This document shows, one piece after another, positions 7,807 through 17,242 of a DNA stretch of 34,703 bases. The notes beneath the pieces are model-generated. The model had not been told where the DNA came from and made no database searches. It saw nothing but the letters and a program-made list of their open reading frames with translations. The stretch is from Faucicola sp048551375 (GTDB lineage Bacteria; Pseudomonadota; Gammaproteobacteria; Pseudomonadales; Moraxellaceae): assembly GCF_048551375.1 (NCBI RefSeq), contig NZ_JBLYZJ010000021.1, forward strand, positions 1-34,703. The letters run 5' to 3'. Position 1 is the stretch's first letter; the number at the start of each line of letters is the position of its first letter. Both the position numbers and the translations under genes were made by a program.

Positions 7807-8723
7807 TGGACTCCTTCTTTGAGGGTGTTATTTTTTAGATGATTTGATTGATTTTGTAATTCATTAGACTGACTGTTGGCACGACTAGAAGTTTGGTCAA
7901 AATCGACCCAATGCACAGGGGCAACGCTGTTGTGTTGGGCTTGTTGTCCGAGGGTTTGGGCGATATGTTGTTGGGTTTGGTTGGAGGGGCAACGCTCTTG
8001 CTCTGCACCCAAAAAGTCCACCATTTCTTCTTCCCATTCGCTGTCAATGGCTTCAAGGCTGTCTTCGGCAAGTTTGACCGCTTCGGATTTATTCATATTG
8101 GCAAGCTCGTCATCAATCAAGCTTAACGGCTGTCCTGCCACTTGCAATAATGCCTTAAACAAGCTGGCGTACTCGCTTTGTTTGTCAATAAGTCTTGCCC
8201 CAAGCACTGCCAAAATATGGCTGACATCGGCAATGTCCATGCGGACTTGCATTTCGTCACCTGTGGCTACCGCTTGGTATGCCAAAAACTCAAGGTACAT
8301 CGGAATGTAATCTGGCAATTCTTTGGCATCAATCACAAAGCCTGCTTGCTCGTATTGAGCCATTAAATCGACCATGGCTTGCCCACGGTCACGGCTTTCA
8401 CCATGAACGTGTTCAAATAGCCATAGCGACAAGGTGCGACCACGCTCAAACAGGCTGTCATAGCGAGCTTGGGCTTCTAATTCACCCAAGTTTAGCAAGC
8501 TGTCAATCAAGTCTGCGATTTCGCCTCGTACTTCTGGGCTAATCAAGCGTGAATTTTTTACCAAGTCTTTACAAACGTCTAACGTATCATCGGCAAACAG
8601 TTCGTGACTGGGATAATCCATGAGCAAACTAATCACTTTTAACAGTTTCATATCATGGCTGTTGCTCTGAATATTGGTTTGCTCAATATTGGTGTTCTCA
8701 ACCGTTGGGGTAGCGTCACTCAT
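7803..8723 (-). CDS. narJ: Nitrate reductase assembly chaperone NarJ
   Basis: NarJ is the private chaperone that holds apo-NarG while the molybdenum cofactor is inserted; it is not part of the final enzyme. The signature core LFERGRTLSLWLFEHVHGESRDRGQAMVDL and ELPDYIPMYLEFLA is clear, as is WEEEMVDFLG near the end. At 306 residues it is longer than the usual 230-240. It has about 24 extra hydrophilic residues before MKLLKVISLLMDYPS and a C-terminal tail of roughly 40-50 residues rich in Gln, Asn and Ser. I chose the ATG at 8723, one base after the narH stop and behind a GGGAG site; an upstream in-frame ATG at 8753 would overlap narH, and an ATG at 8651 would give a more standard N-terminus. 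Confidence 0.93.
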   Translation of the reverse strand: MSDATPTVENTNIEQTNIQSNSHDMKLLKVISLLMDYPSHELFADDTLDVCKDLVKNSRLISPEVRGEIADLIDSLLNLGELEAQARYDSLFERGRTLSLWLFEHVHGESRDRGQAMVDLMAQYEQAGFVIDAKELPDYIPMYLEFLAYQAVATGDEMQVRMDIADVSHILAVLGARLIDKQSEYASLFKALLQVAGQPLSLIDDELANMNKSEAVKLAEDSLEAIDSEWEEEMVDFLGAEQERCPSNQTQQHIAQTLGQQAQHNSVAPVHWVDFDQTSSRANSQSNELQNQSNHLKNNTLKEGVQ

Positions 8724-8724
8724 A

Positions 8725-10263
8725 TCAGCTCTCCCAAGTTTGTACGGTGTCAATCATGTCACGGCGACTGGTTTTTTTGTTGCCAAACATACTGTAATCG
8801 CTGTCACCGTTGCATTCATTGCCAAAGGTAAAGCCACAACCACCACGCTCGGCAAAGGCATCGCTTAGGGCTTCTTCACGGTGGGCGGTTGGGATGACAA
8901 AACGGTCTTCGTAATTGGCAATCGCAAGGTAGCGGTACATTTCTTCGACTTGGTGTTTGCTTAGACCCACGCTGTCTAGCACGCTTTGGGCATCGACTTT
9001 ATCGACCAGTTGTGAGCGTTTGTAGCTACGCATAGCAAGTAGGCGTTTGAGTGCCAATTTGACAGGGGCTTCATCGCCTGCGGTGAGCATATTGGCAAGG
9101 TATTTGACAGGAATACGCAAGCTATCGACATCTGGAATCAAGCCGTCCATACCGACTGTGCCTGCTTCGGCGGCGTTTTGAATCGGTGATAGCGGTGGTA
9201 CATACCAAACCATTGGCAAGGTGCGGTATTCTGGATGCAATGGCAATGCCAATTTCCAGTCCATTGCCAGTTTATACACAGGCGATTTTTGAGCGGATTC
9301 GATGACCGACATATCCACGCCGTCTTTTAGGGCTTGGGCGATGACCGCAGGGTCATTTGGGTCAAGGAAGATGTCAAGTTGGGCTTGGTAAAGGTCTTTT
9401 TCGTTGGCGATACCAGCGACTTCTTTGATTTTATCGGCATCATACAGTAGCACGCCTAGGTAGCGAATCCGTCCTACGCAAGTTTCGGAACACACGGTTG
9501 GCATACCGCTTTCGATACGAGGATAACAGAAGATACATTTTTCGGATTTGCCCGATTTCCAGTTGTAGTAGATTTTTTTATAAGGACAGCCCGAAATACA
9601 CATCCGCCAGCCACGACATTTTTCTTGGTCAATTAACACAATGCCGTCTTCTTCACGTTTATAAATCGCCCCACTTGGACACGAGGCAACACACGCAGGG
9701 TTTAAGCAATGCTCGCACAGGCGTGGCAGGTACATCATAAAGGTGTTTTCGTATTGACCGTAGATATCGGCTTGGACGTTGTCAAAGTTTTTGTCCAAAC
9801 GGCGTTTGGCAAATTCTGAACCAAGAATTTCTTCCCAGTTTGGGCCCCACTCGATTTTTTGCATCCGCTTACCTGTAATCAGTGAGCGTGGGCGTGCAAT
9901 CGGTTGGTGTTCGCTAATGGGGGCGGTGTGTAGGTGTTGGTAATCGAAGTCAAACGGTTCGTAGTAGTCGTCAATGCTTGGCAAATCTGGGTTGGCAAAG
10001 ATATTGGCGAGAATGCGGAATTTGCCACCGATTTTTGGGTTGATTGAGCCATCAGCGTTGCGAATCCAGCCACCTTTCCATTTGGCTTGGTTTTCCCATT
10101 CTTTGGGGTAGCCGATACCTGGTTTGGATTCGACATTATTAAACCATGCGTATTCCATGCCTTCACGACTGGTCCAGACGTTTTTACAGGTGACTGAGCA
10201 GGTGTGGCAACCGATACATTTATCAAGGTTTAGCACCATGCCGACTTGTGAGCGAATTTTCAT
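8725..10263 (-). CDS. narH: Nitrate reductase beta subunit NarH (Fe-S)
   Basis: NarH is the electron-transfer subunit linking NarI hemes to NarG. All four clusters can be located: Cys16, 19, 22 and 26 near the N-terminus; Cys183, 186, 191 and 195; a third group with Cys216, Trp219, Cys222 and Cys226, where Trp in place of Cys marks the 3Fe-4S cluster; and Cys243, 246, 258 and 262. The 512 residues match the family length. The next gene, narJ, starts one base beyond its stop. Upstream, an unusually long 158-nt gap with a 14-bp inverted repeat separates it from narG, so it may have an mRNA processing site or local promoter. Confidence 0.97.
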   Translation of the reverse strand: MKIRSQVGMVLNLDKCIGCHTCSVTCKNVWTSREGMEYAWFNNVESKPGIGYPKEWENQAKWKGGWIRNADGSINPKIGGKFRILANIFANPDLPSIDDYYEPFDFDYQHLHTAPISEHQPIARPRSLITGKRMQKIEWGPNWEEILGSEFAKRRLDKNFDNVQADIYGQYENTFMMYLPRLCEHCLNPACVASCPSGAIYKREEDGIVLIDQEKCRGWRMCISGCPYKKIYYNWKSGKSEKCIFCYPRIESGMPTVCSETCVGRIRYLGVLLYDADKIKEVAGIANEKDLYQAQLDIFLDPNDPAVIAQALKDGVDMSVIESAQKSPVYKLAMDWKLALPLHPEYRTLPMVWYVPPLSPIQNAAEAGTVGMDGLIPDVDSLRIPVKYLANMLTAGDEAPVKLALKRLLAMRSYKRSQLVDKVDAQSVLDSVGLSKHQVEEMYRYLAIANYEDRFVIPTAHREEALSDAFAERGGCGFTFGNECNGDSDYSMFGNKKTSRRDMIDTVQTWES

Positions 10264-10286
10264 AAAAAAATTCCTTATTGTTGCCT

Positions 10287-10323
10287 AATTTATGCTGACC
10301 GCATCAGTGGGTGAGCATAAATT
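10287..10323. repeat. 14-bp inverted repeat between narG and narH
   Basis: AATTTATGCTGACC pairs with GGTGAGCATAAATT except at one position, with a 9-nt loop. It lies 24 nt upstream of the narH start within the nar operon. It has no T-run, so it is not an ordinary terminator; a processing or stabilising hairpin is possible. Confidence 0.65.
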
Positions 10324-10421
10324 TGGGTATTTGTCATTTTTTTTATTGTATCCCCCTCGGCTTGCCAAAAACATCATGCCAAAGGGGATAAGTTGCGTGG
10401 TTCATTATGCTAAAGTAGTAG

Positions 10422-13400
10422 CTAGTCTAAAATCGTTGGTAATGGACGAGGCAATTCGTCATCGGGTTTGCCTTCAAGCCAATCAACTTTTGCCATTTTA
10501 CGCACCAACACAAATTCGTCACGGTTACAGCCGACTGTGCCATAGTAGTTAAAGCCATAGGCTTGTTGGGCATAGCCACCAATCATGTGGGTGGGTTTTA
10601 GCACCGCACGAGTGACTGAGTTGTGAATACCGCCACGAGTGCCTGTGGATTCTGAGCCTGGGATGTTTACCAGTTTTTCTTGGGCGTGGTACATCATGGT
10701 CATGCCTTCTTTGACACGTTGCGATACCACGGCACGAGCGGTGATTGAGCCGTTTGCGTTAAACACTTCAATCCAGTCGTTGTCTTGGATATCGGCTTTG
10801 CGTGCGTCAATTTCGCTCATCCACACACAAGGACCACCACGAGAAAGGGTCAGCATCAGTAAGTTTTCAGAATAGGTACTGTGAATACCCCATTTTTGGT
10901 GCGGTGTTAAGAAGTTTAATACCACTTCTTTATTGCCGTTGGTTTTGTAGCCTTTAAAATGCTCAACGGTTTTGGTGTCAATCGGTGGGCGGTATTGTTG
11001 CATTTGCTCACCAAACGCCTGCATCCAAGGGTGGTCTTGATAAAACTGCTGACGACCTGTGATAGTACGCCAAGGAATCAGCTCGTGTACGTTGGTGTAG
11101 CCTGCGTTGTAGCTGACTTTTTCTGATTCCAGTCCAGACCATGTTGGGCTTGAGATGATTTTGCGAGGTTGTGCCACGATATCACGGAAACGGATTTTTT
11201 CGTGTTCACTCGATTTTGCTAAATGGGTGTGGTCACGCCCTGTGGTTTTTGACAAGTCCGCCCATGCTTTGACCGCCACATGGCCGTTGGTTTCTGGGGC
11301 AAGCATCAGGATAGTTTCGGCAGCGTCAATGGCGGTGCTGATACGAGGGCGACCTTGTGCGACAGTCGGCTCGGTGACACGGTAGTTAAGGTCAGCCAAA
11401 TTGCCAACTTCTTCTTTGGTATCCCAGTTAATGCCTTTTGAGCCGTTGCCTAGGGTGTCCATTAACGTACCCAAAGCGGTGTATTTGGCATAGGTGCTTG
11501 GATAGTCACGTTCCACGATTTTGATATGTGGGCAGTTTTTGCCTGGGACAGGTTTTTCGCCTGCGGTTTTCCAGTCTGTACCGCCAAATGGCTGTGCCAA
11601 TTCGCCAACGCTGTCATGTTGCATTGGTAAAGTGACGACATCAGTCTGTACGCCAAGATGGGTCGCTGACAGTTGTGAGAACACATTGGCAATGCCTTTG
11701 TAGATTTCCCAGTCCGATTTTGATTCCCAAGCTGGGTCGGTGGCAGCGGTCAATGGGTGGATAAATGGGTGCATATCCGAGGTGTTCATGTCGTCTTTTT
11801 CGTACCAAGTCGCTGTTGGCAACACGATATCGGAATATAGACAGGTACTCGACATACGAAAATCAAGGGTCGTCACAAGGTCAAGTTTGCCTGTGGGGGC
11901 GTTTTCGACCCAATCGACTTCATGCGGACGTAGCTCGGCAACAGTTTCATCGCCCAATACGCCATTTTTTGTACCCAATAGGTATTTGAGCATATATTCA
12001 TGCCCTTTACCTGATGAGCCAAGCAAGTTAGAACGCCAAATAAACAGATTGCGTGGGAAGTTGGCAGGGTTGTCTGGGCTTTCACAAGCAAAACTTAATG
12101 AGCCATTTTGTAGGCTTTCGACCACATAATCTTCGACATTCATGCCTTTTGCTTTGGCTTCATTGGCAATGGTCAATGGGTTGCGGTTAAGCTGTGGAGC
12201 AGATGGCAACCAACCTGCACGCTCGGCTCGAATGTTGTAGTCAAGCATATGCTCTGGGAAATGGGTTTTGTTGGCGTGTGGCGACAACAATTCATGGGCT
12301 GACAGTTTTTCATAACGCCATTGGCTAGAATGGTTATAGAAGAAACTTGTGCCGTTCATGTGGCGAGGTGGTCTGTGCCAGTCTAGGGCAAACGCCAATG
12401 GGGCCCAGCCTGTTTGTGGACGTAGTTTTTCTTGTCCGACATAGTGAGCCCAACCACCGCCAGATTTACCGATACAACCACATAGCATGAGCATATTAAT
12501 CACGCCACGGTAGTTCATATCAAGGTGATACCAGTGGTTCATCCCTGCACCGATGATAATCATGGATTTACCGTGGGTTTTGTGGGCATTTTCGGCAAAT
12601 TCACGAGCAATTTGAATCACCTTTTCACGGCTTACGCCTGTGATGGCTTCTTGCCATGCAGGTGTGCCTGCAACGGTGGCATCGTTGTAGTCATCGGTAA
12701 CGTGCTGACCGCCAACCCCATTTGCCACGCCAAGATTTGCCACCATTAAATCAAACACGGTCATGACTTTGGCAGTTTGACCATTGGCAAGGTTGATGGT
12801 GCGACAAGGGATAGTTTTATACTGAATAGCATCGCCTGCGACTGCGGTAAAGTAAGGGTGTTCGTCACCGCCAAAATAATCCAAACCGACTTCCACGGTT
12901 TCGCCACTGTCTTTTTGGCTTAACGCTAAATCAATCTCAGCCCCAGTTGAGCCGTCACGAGCTTCCAAGTTCCACTTGCCTTTGTCGGCACGCTCGGCAT
13001 CGCCCCAACGGTAGCCAATCGACCCTTGTGGTGATACCAATTCGCCATTTTGATTGATGGCAACAGTTTTCCATTCTGGATTGTTGTCTTGCTCTAGGTT
13101 GCCTGTCAAATCAGACGCACGCAAGAAACGCCCTGCACGCAACTCTCGACCTTCGCCTTCGACCATGACCAGCATCGGCAAATCGGTGTAGCGTTTGGCA
13201 TAATCAACGAAGTAATCGCTTGGTTGTTTAAGATAAAACTCTTTGATAATCACATGACAAAACGCTTGAGCAAGGGCGGCATCTGTGCCTTGTTTTGGAT
13301 TAAGCCATAGGTCACAAAGTTTTGAGATTTCGGCATAGTCAGGGGTGATGGCAACGGTTTTTGTGCCTTTATAACGCACTTCGGTAAAGAAGTGAGCGTC

Positions 13401-14189
13401 TGGAGTACGAGTTTGCGGTACGTTTGACCCCCAAGCGATGATATAGTCAGAATTGTACCAATCGGCAGATTCTGGTACGTCTGTCTGCTCGCCCCAAATC
13501 ATTGGGCTGGCAGGTGGTAAGTCACAATACCAGTCATAAAACGACAAGCACACGCCACCGATTAATGATAAATAACGGCTACCTGCGGCATAGCTGACCA
13601 TTGACATGGCAGGAATCGGCGAAAAGCCGATGATACGGTCAGGGCCAAAAGTTTTGGCGGTATAGACGTTGGCGGCGGCGATGATTTCGTTGACTTCGTT
13701 CCAACTTGACCGCACAAAGCCACCCAAACCACGTTTGGATTTGTATTGGGCGGTTTTGGCAGGGTCAGACACGATACTGCCCCATGCTTCGACTGGGTCG
13801 GCGAATTGGGCTTTGGCTTCACGCCATAGTTTGAGTAAGGGTTTACGCACTTTTGGGTATTTTAGGCGGTTGGCTGAGTACATATACCAGCTATAGCTTG
13901 CCCCACGAGGACAGCCACGGGGTTCGTGGTTGGGTAGGTCTGGGCGAGTGCGTGGGTAGTCGGTTTGTTGGGTTTCCCAAGTGACTAGACCGTTTTTGAC
14001 GTAGATTTTCCATGAGCATGAGCCAGTACAGTTCACACCGTGGGTCGAGCGGACGATTTTGTCGTATTGCCAACGACTGCGGTAGCTGTTTTCCCAGTCA
14101 CGGCTTTCATCACGCACTTCGCCATGACCATCGGCAAATTCGCTTTGCTTTTTGGTAAAAAATTTAAATTGGTCTAGTAGATGGCTCAT
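10422..14189 (-). CDS. narG: Nitrate reductase alpha subunit NarG (Mo-bisMGD)
   Basis: NarG is the catalytic subunit reducing nitrate to nitrite on the cytoplasmic side of the inner membrane during anaerobic respiration. The N-terminal FS0 cluster ligands are His50, Cys54, Cys58 and Cys93 (STHGVNCTGSCSW and RGCPRGASY), the His being typical of NarG. The molybdenum ligand Asp223 lies in YDWYCDLPPASP. The 1255 residues agree with about 1245 in E. coli, and no Tat signal is present apart from the usual vestigial region. It is the first gene of narGHJI; no narK or narXL lies in this window. A NarL/NarP-like site sits about 100 bp upstream. Confidence 0.97.
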   Translation of the reverse strand: MSHLLDQFKFFTKKQSEFADGHGEVRDESRDWENSYRSRWQYDKIVRSTHGVNCTGSCSWKIYVKNGLVTWETQQTDYPRTRPDLPNHEPRGCPRGASYSWYMYSANRLKYPKVRKPLLKLWREAKAQFADPVEAWGSIVSDPAKTAQYKSKRGLGGFVRSSWNEVNEIIAAANVYTAKTFGPDRIIGFSPIPAMSMVSYAAGSRYLSLIGGVCLSFYDWYCDLPPASPMIWGEQTDVPESADWYNSDYIIAWGSNVPQTRTPDAHFFTEVRYKGTKTVAITPDYAEISKLCDLWLNPKQGTDAALAQAFCHVIIKEFYLKQPSDYFVDYAKRYTDLPMLVMVEGEGRELRAGRFLRASDLTGNLEQDNNPEWKTVAINQNGELVSPQGSIGYRWGDAERADKGKWNLEARDGSTGAEIDLALSQKDSGETVEVGLDYFGGDEHPYFTAVAGDAIQYKTIPCRTINLANGQTAKVMTVFDLMVANLGVANGVGGQHVTDDYNDATVAGTPAWQEAITGVSREKVIQIAREFAENAHKTHGKSMIIIGAGMNHWYHLDMNYRGVINMLMLCGCIGKSGGGWAHYVGQEKLRPQTGWAPLAFALDWHRPPRHMNGTSFFYNHSSQWRYEKLSAHELLSPHANKTHFPEHMLDYNIRAERAGWLPSAPQLNRNPLTIANEAKAKGMNVEDYVVESLQNGSLSFACESPDNPANFPRNLFIWRSNLLGSSGKGHEYMLKYLLGTKNGVLGDETVAELRPHEVDWVENAPTGKLDLVTTLDFRMSSTCLYSDIVLPTATWYEKDDMNTSDMHPFIHPLTAATDPAWESKSDWEIYKGIANVFSQLSATHLGVQTDVVTLPMQHDSVGELAQPFGGTDWKTAGEKPVPGKNCPHIKIVERDYPSTYAKYTALGTLMDTLGNGSKGINWDTKEEVGNLADLNYRVTEPTVAQGRPRISTAIDAAETILMLAPETNGHVAVKAWADLSKTTGRDHTHLAKSSEHEKIRFRDIVAQPRKIISSPTWSGLESEKVSYNAGYTNVHELIPWRTITGRQQFYQDHPWMQAFGEQMQQYRPPIDTKTVEHFKGYKTNGNKEVVLNFLTPHQKWGIHSTYSENLLMLTLSRGGPCVWMSEIDARKADIQDNDWIEVFNANGSITARAVVSQRVKEGMTMMYHAQEKLVNIPGSESTGTRGGIHNSVTRAVLKPTHMIGGYAQQAYGFNYYGTVGCNRDEFVLVRKMAKVDWLEGKPDDELPRPLPTILD

Positions 14190-14239
14190 ATTGCTATCCT
14201 CACCTTTTTTGGTTGATTTATATAATTTGACCTAGTATG

Positions 14240-14245
14240 AGTATA
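14240..14245 (-). promoter_or_regulatory. Candidate narG -10 element
   Basis: On the minus strand TATACT lies about 50 nt upstream of the narG ATG. There is no good -35 box, as expected for an activated promoter. A 6-bp dyad ATTGTT/AACAAT (14251-14267) lies just upstream of it. I do not find a clean FNR TTGAT-N4-ATCAA site. Confidence 0.35.
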
Positions 14246-14290
14246 GAAACATTGTTAGCAAAACAATATTGGCTTGATGGTGGGGGAGGA

Positions 14291-14306
14291 TACTACTTAG
14301 GGGGTA
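14291..14306. promoter_or_regulatory. NarL/NarP-like 7-2-7 site upstream of narG
   Basis: TACTACTTAGGGGGTA matches the inverted heptamer consensus TACYYMT-N2-AKRRGTA with one mismatch in each half. It lies about 100 bp before the narG start, a suitable place for nitrate-responsive activation. Confidence 0.5.
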
Positions 14307-14349
14307 GGATAAAAAAGTTGAGGGCTTGTATTGATTGAATTTTTAGCAC

Positions 14350-14385
14350 AAAAAAACCGCTTTATCATTTGAATAAAGCGGTTTT
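14350..14385 (-). terminator. Terminator of the catalase gene
   Basis: A 13-bp perfect stem (AAAACCGCTTTAT and its complement) with a 7-nt loop, followed on the minus strand by a T-run. It lies directly after the catalase stop and insulates narG. Confidence 0.9.
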
Positions 14386-14412
14386 GATTGAATAAATAAA
14401 TCGTGGTTGAAA

Positions 14413-15960
14413 TTATAAGAAACTCGGCAGATGTCTTGCAGGGTCAGTTTCTCGTGCTTTTTCGGCATTTACCACCGTCAAGCCCAAGGCTTTTGCCACG
14501 CCCTCGCCATACGCAGGGTCGCATTTGACACAATTACGGATATGACGGTACTTGATAAAGTCTGGGGCATCACCCATCGCACGAGCGGTATTGTCAAATA
14601 ACGCCTGTTTTTGCTTGTCATTCATCAAGTCAAACAACGCCTTTGGCTGACTAAAATAGTCGCTATCATCCTCACGGAAATCCCAAAACTTGGCATCGCC
14701 ATTGATTTTTAGCGGTGGCTCGGCATATTGGGCTTGCTCTTGCCATTGACCAAAGCTATTTGGCTCATAATGCGGACGACCGCCATAGTTGCCATCGACA
14801 CGCCCTTGACCGTCACGTTGGTTGCTGTACACAGGGCAACGAGGGGCATTCACTGGGATTTGGTTGCGGTTGACACCAAGGCGATAGCGTTGGGCATCGG
14901 CATAGTTAAACAAACGGGCTTGAAGCATACGGTCAGGCGATACGCTAATACCTGGCACAAGGTTACTTGGGGCAAACGCAGACTGCTCAACATCGGCAAA
15001 GAAGTTTTCTGGGTTTTTGTTTAGCTCAAACTCACCGACTTCAATCAGTGGAAATTGTTTTTTCGACCAAACTTTGGTGAGGTCAAACGGATGAAAGTCC
15101 ACTTGCTCTGCCATGGCTTCTGGCATGATTTGCACGTACATTTTCCATTTTGGGAAATCGCCACGTTCAATTGACTCAAACAAATCACGTTGATTGCTTT
15201 CACGGTCTTTACCCACCACCATTTCGGCTTCGGCATCGGTCAAGTTCTCGATACCTTGCTGGGTGCGGAAGTGCATTTTGACCCAAAAACGCTCGTCATT
15301 GGCATTGATAAAGCTATAAGTATGCGAGCTAAAGCCGTGCATATGGCGGTATGATTTTGGAATACCACGGTCACTCATCACGATGGTCACTTGGTGAAAC
15401 GCCTCTGGCAATAATGTCCAAAAATCCCAGTTATTGGTCGCAGAACGCATATTGGTGCGTGGGTCACGTTTTACCGCTTTGTTAAGGTCTGGGAATTTTT
15501 TGGGGTCACGCAAGAAGAACACAGGCGTGTTATTACCCACCATATCCCAGTTGCCTTCTTCGGTATAAAACTTCAAAGCAAAACCACGAATATCACGCTC
15601 GGCATCCGCCGCCCCACGCTCACCTGCTACCGTGGTAAAACGAGCGAACATCTCGGTTTTTTTACCAATTTCGCTAAAGATTTTGGCTTTACAATATTGG
15701 GTGATATCATGGGTGACAGTAAATGTACCAAACGCCCCTGACCCTTTGGCGTGCATACGGCGTTCTGGAATCACTTCACGCACGAAGTCGCCTAGTTTTT
15801 CGTTTAGCCACATATCTTGTGCCAACAGTGGTCCTCTTGCCCCTGCGGTCATTGAGTCTTGGTTGGTCGGTACAGGCGAGCCGTTGCTCATGGTAAGCTG
15901 AGTACCTGAATAAGGGCATTGGCTTGGCATAGGTTTATCTGATGTGTTGTTATCTGTCAT
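14413..15960 (-). CDS. katA: Monofunctional heme catalase
   Basis: This catalase converts hydrogen peroxide to water and oxygen in the cytoplasm. With the ATG at 15960 it has 515 residues. Catalytic His70 is in RRMHAKGSGAFG, Asn143 in MVGNNTPVFF, and the proximal heme Tyr353 in RLFNYADAQRYRLG; RFTTVAGERGAAD is the usual heme-pocket segment. Its length and sequence fit the small-subunit catalases rather than the large HPII type. I preferred ATG 15960 to ATG 15972, because the GGAG between them is well placed as a ribosome site. The gene is divergent from the patatin-like lipoprotein and ends in a strong terminator. The symbol katA is by family use. Confidence 0.93.
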   Translation of the reverse strand: MTDNNTSDKPMPSQCPYSGTQLTMSNGSPVPTNQDSMTAGARGPLLAQDMWLNEKLGDFVREVIPERRMHAKGSGAFGTFTVTHDITQYCKAKIFSEIGKKTEMFARFTTVAGERGAADAERDIRGFALKFYTEEGNWDMVGNNTPVFFLRDPKKFPDLNKAVKRDPRTNMRSATNNWDFWTLLPEAFHQVTIVMSDRGIPKSYRHMHGFSSHTYSFINANDERFWVKMHFRTQQGIENLTDAEAEMVVGKDRESNQRDLFESIERGDFPKWKMYVQIMPEAMAEQVDFHPFDLTKVWSKKQFPLIEVGEFELNKNPENFFADVEQSAFAPSNLVPGISVSPDRMLQARLFNYADAQRYRLGVNRNQIPVNAPRCPVYSNQRDGQGRVDGNYGGRPHYEPNSFGQWQEQAQYAEPPLKINGDAKFWDFREDDSDYFSQPKALFDLMNDKQKQALFDNTARAMGDAPDFIKYRHIRNCVKCDPAYGEGVAKALGLTVVNAEKARETDPARHLPSFL

Positions 15961-16298
15961 GGGTAACTCCAAATATGATGATGAGTTAAAAAATAATAGG
16001 TTGAAATCTTGGGCGTATTCAATACGCCCCTACAACATGGATTTATTTCAAATTTACGTAAATTCTAGATTTTTTATTAAAACTTCCTTGCTGGGTGAAT
16101 AGGGTGTGTCATTATCCGCTCATGGTATAAAAATCAGCCAATCCACCTAACCCTTCAAAGTATAGGTAATTTGCACACACTTGGATATTTTAATTATGTT
16201 ATGAAGTGTATTGATATTATTGATTATAAATATAGAATGAAATAGTGTTATTAATTGAAAATACTTAACTAATTAGCCAAAATCTTAAAGGCAACACC
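15961..16298. other. Divergent promoter region, catalase / patatin
   Basis: 338 bp without a gene. It contains a REP-like palindrome (16011-16033), a perfect 14-bp AT palindrome AATTTACGTAAATT (16051-16064) and AT-rich DNA with several possible -10 boxes. The patatin gene has AAAGG just before its ATG. I could not identify a certain OxyR site. Confidence 0.5.
16011..16033. repeat. REP-like palindrome upstream of catalase
   Basis: GGGCGTATT and AATACGCCC arms of the dispersed family, facing opposite to most other copies. Confidence 0.75.
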
Positions 16299-17195
16299 AT
16301 GAAAAACATCAGCATCACGCTACTAACATTGATGGTATTACCCATCACCGCTTGCACCCTACACCCCACCCCCACCCAAGCCACACTGCCCAATAACCCA
16401 CCAACACCCCCCAAACCAAAAATTGCCCTTGTACTCGGTGGCGGTGGTGCAAAAGGCTTTGCCCATATCGGTATGCTTAAAGTCCTCGAAAAAAACGGCA
16501 TCAAACCCGACCTGATTGTCGGCACAAGTGTTGGAAGCCTAGTCGGTAGCCTGTCCGCCAGTGGCAAATCCGCCAATGACATCGAAGACATCGCCACCCA
16601 CGTGAGCAATGCCGAATTACTGGATTTTACCTTGAGCAAACAAGGCATTATCGAAGGCGTACAACTACAAAACTGGGTCAATACCCAAGTGGGTGGACGT
16701 AAAATCGAACAGCTTCCCATTCGCTTTGCCAGTATCGCCACCAACCTATCCACCACTGACCTCAATGCCCAAAAAATGGTCTTTACCACAGGCGATACAG
16801 GGCTTGCGGTGCGAGCGTCTAGCAGTGTCAAAAATGTGTTTATTCCCCCTAGGATTCAGAATCAACGCTATGGCGATGGCGGACTGGTCAGCCTTGTACC
16901 TGTCAAAACCGCCAAAGACTTGGGGGCAAAGGTGGTAATTGCGGTGGATTTATCCATGCCTGTAAGCGTTCAGGACGATAGCCAAATGGATTTTTGGGCT
17001 TTACTGGATAAAGGCTTGGGCGTAATGCCAAAGCAACCTTCAGCCGAATTGGCATTGGCAGATGTAGTGATTCGCCCACAAGTGGGCAATGTCGGCACGA
17101 CCGACACCGTCAACCGAGAGCGGATTATTAAAGCAGGGGAAACCGCCACTGAGCAGAAAATAGCGGAAATAAAACGGGTGGTAGGCAAAAATTAA
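16299..17195 (+). CDS. Patatin-like phospholipase lipoprotein (RssA type)
   Basis: A 298-residue patatin-family serine hydrolase likely to cleave acyl groups from phospholipids. The signal peptide ends in a lipobox ITAC with Cys19, so it is predicted to be a lipoprotein, followed by a Pro/Thr linker. The catalytic parts are complete: oxyanion loop GGGGAKG at 47-53, nucleophile Ser77 in GTSVG, and Asp193 in DGG of the Ser-Asp dyad. E. coli RssA has similar domains but no lipobox. The substrate is unknown. It stands alone after the divergent promoter region and shares a bidirectional terminator with the convergent gene that follows. Confidence 0.87.
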   Translation: MKNISITLLTLMVLPITACTLHPTPTQATLPNNPPTPPKPKIALVLGGGGAKGFAHIGMLKVLEKNGIKPDLIVGTSVGSLVGSLSASGKSANDIEDIATHVSNAELLDFTLSKQGIIEGVQLQNWVNTQVGGRKIEQLPIRFASIATNLSTTDLNAQKMVFTTGDTGLAVRASSSVKNVFIPPRIQNQRYGDGGLVSLVPVKTAKDLGAKVVIAVDLSMPVSVQDDSQMDFWALLDKGLGVMPKQPSAELALADVVIRPQVGNVGTTDTVNRERIIKAGETATEQKIAEIKRVVGKN

Positions 17196-17200
17196 CCACA

Positions 17201-17229
17201 AAAAAAGCGAACATTTCGTCCGCTTTTTT
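17201..17229. terminator. Bidirectional terminator
   Basis: AAAAAAGCG pairs with CGCTTTTTT around an 11-nt loop, between the convergent patatin gene and the small exported protein gene. Confidence 0.8.
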
Positions 17230-17242
17230 ATCTGTTTATCAA

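Noticed and set aside
14320..14340. Possible FNR site near TTGATTGAA upstream of narG
   Set aside because: The second half does not match TTGAT-N4-ATCAA and its position relative to the -10 is unsuitable.
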